A stretch of 64,000 bases of DNA, taken from NCBI GenBank assembly GCA_009760855.2, contig WPIO01000028.1, positions 2,798,501-2,862,500 on the forward strand. Direction: 5' to 3'. Of this stretch, positions 57,970-64,000 are shown piece after piece (within the stretch, counting starts at the first letter, position 1; each line of letters starts with the position of its first letter). Made by a program: the position numbers and the translations under genes. The DNA comes from Cristatella mucedo (lineage: Eukaryota > Bryozoa > Phylactolaemata > Cristatellidae). The notes beneath the pieces are model-generated. The model did no database searches, had not been told where the DNA came from, and was given only the letters and a program-made list of their open reading frames with translations.

Positions 57970-59175
57970 TTTCATCTGATTTTCGTTTCATCTTCAAGTT
58001 GATTCTGTAGAATAGCTAAGCTGATTAAAAAAACAAATTTATGCTCAGTTCATTCTTCCCATTTTGCACAAAATCGTTTGAAAGCTATTCATTAAAATTA
58101 AGAGCTGCGAAGTGGAACTTAGAAACCTCCCTTCAATTCAGTAAGGCCGATATTTCATCATTGAATTCAATAGTACATTCTACCATCAATGCACTGTGCA
58201 GCAATGCGGATCGGAAAATATTGAAATCGATTATACCGTGCAGCTTCGATTTCTTCTGAACAGTATTCGGATGCAGGGCTCTGCAATGCTAGCCCACAAG
58301 CTAGACGGCACAGATCAAAAATACAATCTTTTGCACTGGCAGCTAAGACTGCCTTATACTTTGATCATTGATTTGGATGATCTTCTCTCTTTCGATACAG
58401 TTTCTCTTGTTTTCTTGTGTTTGTGAGAGCATTAGAACGCTTTTAATTTGTGAGCAATATCGTTGCCATCACCGCTTTACAAGGCTTGGTCCCGAGCAGT
58501 GAAAATTAATCCGGCTGATTTTAAAGCGACAAGAACTGCTCTAAACTAGCTGACCATCCTCTGCAAACCAATTTGCAAATCATACAACATCGTTTGCAGC
58601 CTCTTCGTCAAACGGCTGCATGCTCGCACTGTTTTGGCATTCCAGAGAATACAAGCGCCATGTGTGATAGAAAATAGTGCCAAAGCTGTCAAGCCACTGT
58701 CTAGATAAGCAAGCCCGTCGTAATCGAGAGGATCTATGACGAGTGCCTGGCGGTCTTTCAATCAGCACCCAACAGATATATTAACCGTCTGTACTGTCGA
58801 TTTGCATCGGCTGAGACAGAATCGTGTTCGCTCTCTTCATCAGGGCAAAGCCCTAATTCGTTCTGTAATCGTAGGCAATCCATCGTCCGTCGATGCAACA
58901 ATAAATTGCTGTCCTACTTCTGTGCGATCAGCAACCACCAAGTTCGTGCCAAATAAATGCAGAAAGTGCTCGCAATAATTATTCTCACTGGCAGGCCTTG
59001 CCCCTGTGTGAAATGTTCACGTAAAAAAGGTCTTGTAACTACAGATTAAAACCTTAACTCAGCCTCTGCCATAGTAAGCAGCCTTACGGTCAGAGCTGTG
59101 TAGCCGAGCAAGGGGTCGGTAGAGGAGTGGCTTAGTGAACTCCAGTAGTCAGTAACAGTGGGCACTGGCTTATCA
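57970..59175. repeat. diverged duplication R5, copy 2
   Basis: Partner of 51740-53310 (anchors given there), without the SINE1. Overlapping frames on both strands have no recognisable domain. Confidence 0.72.
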
Positions 59176-59647
59176 GAATGAGACTCCAGAGAGCAAACCT
59201 GAACCGGAACTATTTGGTACTTCTGCTCTCTTTACAATTCTACGGCGCAGATAAATATTGAGCTCTTAAATTAAGCTTTTACTCCTTGCATACCAACTGA
59301 CAATGCCCGTGTCTTTCAGCTAAAGCGATATTTGAAGACTCTCATTCGTAATATATGTAGAGAAATTTAGAGTTAATTGCTGAAGCCTTCTCTAAATGTC
59401 CACCTCCAGCTCGTCTAACAACCTGCACTATGGCACTTTATTAAATAACATGATTTTTATGAGCTACTGTTTCGTTTTTTAAAAATCATTAGTTTTTATA
59501 AATGACGATAACCACGGAACATGCTTTGAATCAAAGTTGTAGCTTTGTAAGGCTGACAAAATCCAGCAGCCGTGAGACGTCTGACTGAAACCCTCCTCTT
59601 TTTTAATATAGGTCCATCTCATTCCAGTTCAAAATACTGTTTTACAG
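59176..59647. other. unannotated DNA
   Basis: Nothing recognised. Confidence 0.4.
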
Positions 59648-60135
59648 ATAATAATAGTATTAAATTTGTTAGTGCAGCCTCAGAGAACTCTATCCTTTTC
59701 TAGGCACTTCACCTTTCCTGTAAAAAATTGCGATTAAATAGCCAGGGGAAGCACGTTCAATGAACAAGCCTTAAATGTGTAGAGGTGACATGCACAGGAT
59801 CATCATTCAAAGATGGTCACTGGCAGTGTGCACGGTGTCAGAATGCATAAGCACACTAAGTCGGAATGCAATGGGCCGACTAAAGGCTGGCATAAAGAAA
59901 TAATTTTTTAGTTTCTTTTTAAATATGATCAAATCAGCGGATTTTGTGATGCAAGTAAAAAGCAATGTCCACGTTTTAGGAACCACAGGCATGGTCTCCA
60001 AAAGACTTGTAGTTCCTACGACGTATAGGTTAGCGATTAGACTCCAAAAGTTGGGTGGTACGATGCTGAGCCTGGTGGATGAGTTGGTCTTATATTTGGG
60101 CTGGAGCCATAGAAAGAAGGATTCCAAAATGAATG
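59648..60135 (-). mobile_element. LINE-A 3' fragment
   Basis: A decayed tail and hairpin (TTAGTGCAGCCTCAGAGAAC...TAGGCACTTCACC), then 3' UTR (AGGTGACATGCACAGGATCA, GCACACTAAGTCGGAATGCA) and the ORF end (GGTACGATGCTGAGCCTGGT). It ends just before a GA microsatellite. Confidence 0.8.
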
Positions 60136-60176
60136 ACCAAATCTTAAGGTATCTGAGTTACGTTGAATTAAGTGGC

Positions 60177-60222
60177 AGAGAGAGAGAGAGAGAGAAAAAG
60201 AGGGAGAGAGAGCGAGAGAGAG
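60177..60222. repeat. (GA)n microsatellite
   Basis: About 46 bp of imperfect AG repeats, interrupted by AAAAAG, GGG and GCG. Confidence 0.92.
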
Positions 60223-60849
60223 TTTGCGTCACGAGTTTTCATGCTAGATTAAGATCATTTCAATGCAAGCTAGTGCACAGTTTCTGAAATTGCATAGCTT
60301 TATTTTTGAGTTTTTTGAAAAGCTGCAGATAAACGTGCACCAATAAAGTAAATGATCGCACCCTTTTTTGGATGCAAATGACAACAGAATCTTAACCAAA
60401 CGCGACGTAAGTGGCTGTCAAATTTGGTATGCACTTTTAATAAAAATGTTTGTTATAGCTTCCTTGGCACTGTACTTATACTTTAAGGGCTGCGTGACCA
60501 GACGGTTTGTAGAGGCTGCTTTACCATACGGTTAGTGTCAATCTTTACGGTGCCATTATGCATAATGTGATTATTGGTAAATTGTGCATTGTCATAATGG
60601 ATAAGCACACAAATGTTTAATAAAAAGGATCCAGCAAAGCCGGCAAGAAGCATATGCCTTATTCATTAATCTTTTTTTAAGGTCGCCTTAAAATTGTATC
60701 TTTTAATGACTTGAATATGTTTTAAAACAAACTAGTGCTTCTCTAAGCATCTCATGCTCTTGAAATGTTGTCATCGATGAGAAGAATAAGCAGAAATGGT
60801 AGCTGTCGTGAAAAATACAATTTCCATTATTCTTATTTCTTCCAACAAC
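60223..60849. other. unannotated DNA
   Basis: Nothing recognised. Confidence 0.4.
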
Positions 60850-61340
60850 AATGCCAAATCTTAAAACAAAATATTTTAACGAGTTTGAGGACATTCCTCA
60901 TACAATCGCTACACATTTATTGTTCACTGGACTCACTTAAAGTTAAGCGACACGATTTTCACACGTTTTAACGTCCATGGAGGCAGATGCTTAGTAGATT
61001 TTTGACAAAAACGGCCGGTTCTCCAAATCTTACACAAGTCAAGCATACCGAGGAATTTAGCTTTCTTTTCTGGAGTGGGTTGGATTGCTCCAGCTGAGAT
61101 AGCGACTGGTTGTAGCTGATCCAGCAGTGAGCCAGTAATTGTATCTAAATAAATAACAATTTAAAGCATCCAATAATCCAAATCCAATCCAAAATCCAAA
61201 TTAATAGGCAGCTTTTAGAAAAGGTTATGGCAATTCAAAACATTATTGCTCAACAGCTAGTGCCATTTACAGACCGGAAACGGTTTGTCAAAGTGAACAC
61301 ACCAGCTACAGTTCCTGAAGTAAATGTCATCAAACTATTG
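60850..61340. repeat. diverged repeat R3b, copy 2
   Basis: Partner of 22970-23470: TTTATTGTTCACTGGAC, GTTAAGCGACACGATTTTCA CA, TGTAGCTGATCCAGCAGTGA GC, GTATCTAAAT and CAAAGTGAACACACCAGCTA. Confidence 0.65.
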
Positions 61341-61689
61341 CAGAAATTAGAGTAATATGTTCACCATTCAATCACTTACGCGACAATTAATTGCTAATGG
61401 GAATGTTTGGCAGAAATGAAATAAAATCCGTTTTTTAAAGCCATGACAACTGACCAAAATGTACGTAGCATGATCCAATCGGCTCATCGGCTACTAAGTT
61501 TTCAGACACTAAAACTAACATCTTTTAAATAATTAGCAATGCGTACTTAGACAATCCTTGAAGTAATTTTTTTGTCAATTATTTAATTGATTTTTCTCAA
61601 ATAACCACAGACAAATTGAATTGCTAGTGGAAGCTTTGTCAAAGATGAAAACTGGCTACACATATATCTAAAGCCGTTGTTGCATGGCT
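61341..61689. other. unannotated DNA
   Basis: Between R3b and R3; it may belong to the same larger element, but no second copy covers it. Confidence 0.3.
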
Positions 61690-63290
61690 GAAGATCATTA
61701 CCTACCTGGATATGATTCTGATGAAATGGCTGAAGTCAATGCAACTCCCGTCAATATTAGTAATACATTAATCATTTCCTTTTTCCTGAAATAAAAACCT
61801 TTCTTTAACCTACTTCTAACACGCCTCTTCATTAGAAAATATTTTTTTGACTTCAAAAGTTACGAAACAGGTGATTCTTACACTAGGATGAAGAGATTAA
61901 ATCGTTTCTTGGAAAAGATAAAATGCGTATGAAGGCACTATGGAAGTGCTATATTAGCTCGGAGTAATAACTTAACTAGTCTGCTATTTGAGTCATTGGA
62001 TAACAGTAGTAATACTGCCTATAGGTCCGCTCAAATTGCCACAACAGCAAATGCGAGAAACTGGATTTATTGTGGGTATTATGAAGCTGAATTTTAGTAT
62101 GCAGGAAACTTGCATCTTGAAAAAACTATAGATATAAATCCATCTCATTTAGCATCTTGACTCTAGCTAAAGTAATAAGGTGTACGGCTCCAACGTTACC
62201 TTAAAATAGACACCCAATCAACAGCATAGCCAACCCTGCCTACTTATATCCTTACAGCACTGCCACTTTCGTACCGGCTTATAAGAAAATAAGGCATTTA
62301 CGATGGTCCATTTGTTCTTACTTGACCATTTTGACTCTTTAGCTTGCCAGTCTTCAGGTGTTTTTCATCGCGCACATAAAGTTGATAGAAACTTCAGCAG
62401 CTAGGCCTATCCGTTACGAACATCACAGTTTCCATATTGAAGAGCCTGCCGTCAACCTGTACTTGCTTTCCAGAAAACAGCTTATCAAAATCAAGGTTTC
62501 GCCACTTATGTTTTTGGTCCACCTTTACCATGTTCCAGGCAACCGATCGGAGCAACTCACTGATCGGGTCACTTTCCAGCCCCTCTGGTCTCTCGAGTTG
62601 CCTAGCGTAGCCTATAACAATGCATCTAACTCCAGAAGCTAACTACCGAACAAAGTCGTTAAGTTCACGGCTTATCGACAATTAACAATTATCAAAAAAG
62701 CCCTTATTCTTCTGAGTATGCATTCGGTGTGTGGGAAACGTCCATCATATGGCAATGCACGCTGACGTTTTGCATGCCTTAAACCACCCGATAGAGTAAT
62801 TGTGTAGCATAGCTACACTGTCTAGTGATTTAGTTCTGAGAGGGCACTTTAAGATTTTGCTATTGTGATTATTCTCATTGTTATACGGATAGTACTTTCA
62901 CCTGAGCTCTCTTAGATGTGGTTTTGGAGTTCCTTAACTCATTATAAATTACGATTAGATAATTCTCAGCTTACGTGATCCTAAGCTTTGAAGATCTCCT
63001 AAGATAAACTATCGTATTGTATCCAATTTATAACTATAATATTCTTAATAAATTTAACTAATCACCTGGCAGCTCTCGCCTACTCAAACTCAGACTATTG
63101 TCAACATGGTTATCGTGCAATCTGAATCACAATTGCATGAAATCATGGTGAATAAACTTGAAGTATAAGTAGCTAAATATGATATAGTTATAGCATTCCC
63201 CTGATAAGTCACGTGAATTTAAGACAATTACTTCCTGTGGGATGGACTAGCGGAAAAACCATCTCACCCATAGGCAAAGCCTAGTTTAAC
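61690..63290. repeat. diverged repeat R3, copy 3 (longest)
   Basis: The left part matches 32290-32400, and the right part (62360-63290) matches 37420-38330. At 62371-62510 the plus strand gives ETSAARPIRYEHHSFH and KQLIKIKVSPLMFLV, a decayed form of the LINE C-terminal NSAARL...LHWLPVKQRI.FKV block, so R3 includes or captured the end of a plus-strand LINE. Confidence 0.65.
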
Positions 63291-63661
63291 CACTTTAGAG
63301 TTCAGCAGCCCAAATAAAAATGTGAAAACAGGCACCACGTAAATGCACAGAAACCACTGCATCGTTATTGCCAAGAGGTGTTAATGCTAAGTCAGTATCG
63401 TTTTATGTGATTGGTCAGAAAACTAACGATCACAATATGCTGAGACGCAATTAAATAAAGTTGGCTGCAATGCTATTGGCCAATGTAAGCTCTGCCTGTT
63501 GCATTAATTCCGGCATTCCTACCTCCAAAGTTTTAGTTTTCGGCAAGCAGGTGTGCAAAATAAAAGTCTCTCCATACGATTGGGTGGCCAGTGATCGCTT
63601 GATATTTTTTAGGCTTAAGACTGTTCTATGCTTAGGCCATAATGTTAATTAAATTCTAAAT
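63291..63661. other. unannotated DNA
   Basis: Nothing recognised; a 63-codon plus-strand frame has no known motif. Confidence 0.35.
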
Positions 63662-64000
63662 AACAATAATAATACGTTTGATAAGTGCCCTTAAAGAACC
63701 TAATCTTTTTGTAGTTGTTTACATCTTTTGCAAAGTAAGCACTATCAAAAGGTTAATGATGGCATGCTCAAGAAACAACAAGAATAAAATGCTTAGCCTG
63801 AGCCAAAAAGTAAAGGAAACTACATTTAAACGGCAATACCTCAAAGTCGATTATTTGCTCTACTGGGAGCCCATGCAACTATGCAGCCCGGTGTAAACAG
63901 GTAAGATTTGGCCATTGCTACTCTTACCACAAACAAGCCAGAGTTTTGCAACAGCTGTAAGAACCTGGGTGCACATTCAGGTATGCCAGCAAGCTGTGAG
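63662..64000 (-). mobile_element. LINE-A 3' fragment, running off the window
   Basis: (AAT)n tail, hairpin remnant (GATAAGTGCCCTTAAAGAAC CTAATC), short 3' UTR (ATGATGGCATGCTCAAGAAA) and ORF end (CTACTGGGAGCCCATGCAAC; GCCAGAGTTTTGCAACAGCT), continuing past the right edge. An internal deletion has removed part of the 3' UTR. Confidence 0.75.

Overview
This window looks like eukaryotic nuclear DNA from an animal, most likely an invertebrate. It has no operons, no ribosome-binding sites and no long intact reading frames. It is AT-rich and packed with old non-LTR retrotransposons of the CR1/L2 kind, tRNA-derived SINEs, microsatellites and one LTR. The phylum cannot be fixed from the sequence; the one host-gene remnant is a neuropeptide-type receptor of an invertebrate-like class, which I read only as weakly suggesting a lophotrochozoan or similar animal. 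I see no intact host protein-coding gene, no rRNA and no credible free-standing tRNA gene.

Layout. 1-4147: decayed DNA with a SINE1 copy, a LINE-A 3' fragment and a separate reverse-transcriptase relic (2519-3000). 4148-5596: a CpG-rich solo LTR with matching terminal inverted repeats and a 4-bp target duplication; it stands out from everything around it. 5794-9386: AT microsatellite, two SINE1 copies and otherwise featureless DNA. 9387-9876: the broken first half of a rhodopsin-class peptide receptor. 9893-14330: two head-to-tail LINE-A copies on the minus strand, the second nearly full length and carrying a nested plus-strand LINE-B fragment. 16637-17395: a second, old, inverted and CpG-depleted copy of the same LTR. 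18938-27672: more LINE-A pieces on both strands with SINE1 and SINE2 insertions. 28035-31620: the best preserved LINE (LINE-B, minus strand), with endonuclease and reverse transcriptase and a SINE1 inserted in it. 31895-49160: LINE-A and LINE-B fragments interleaved with long diverged duplications (called R3, R4 and a tandem 1.45-kb duplication), plus a 29-bp minisatellite. 49461-64000: SINEs, a dispersed duplication (R5), further LINE-A fragments and R3-type repeats.

How the parts relate. LINE-A is an autonomous element (APE endonuclease plus RT) ending in a 9-bp stem hairpin and an (ATT)n tail. SINE1 has a tRNA-like head and a tail homologous to that LINE-A end, so SINE1 was probably mobilised by LINE-A machinery. 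Nesting gives a relative order: LINE-A copies are among the oldest, LINE-B and SINEs landed inside LINEs later, and the CpG-rich solo LTR appears youngest. Family names (LINE-A, LINE-B, SINE1, SINE2, R3-R5) are labels of this annotation. Repeat boundaries were judged by eye and are approximate to about 10-50 bases unless a sharp junction is described.
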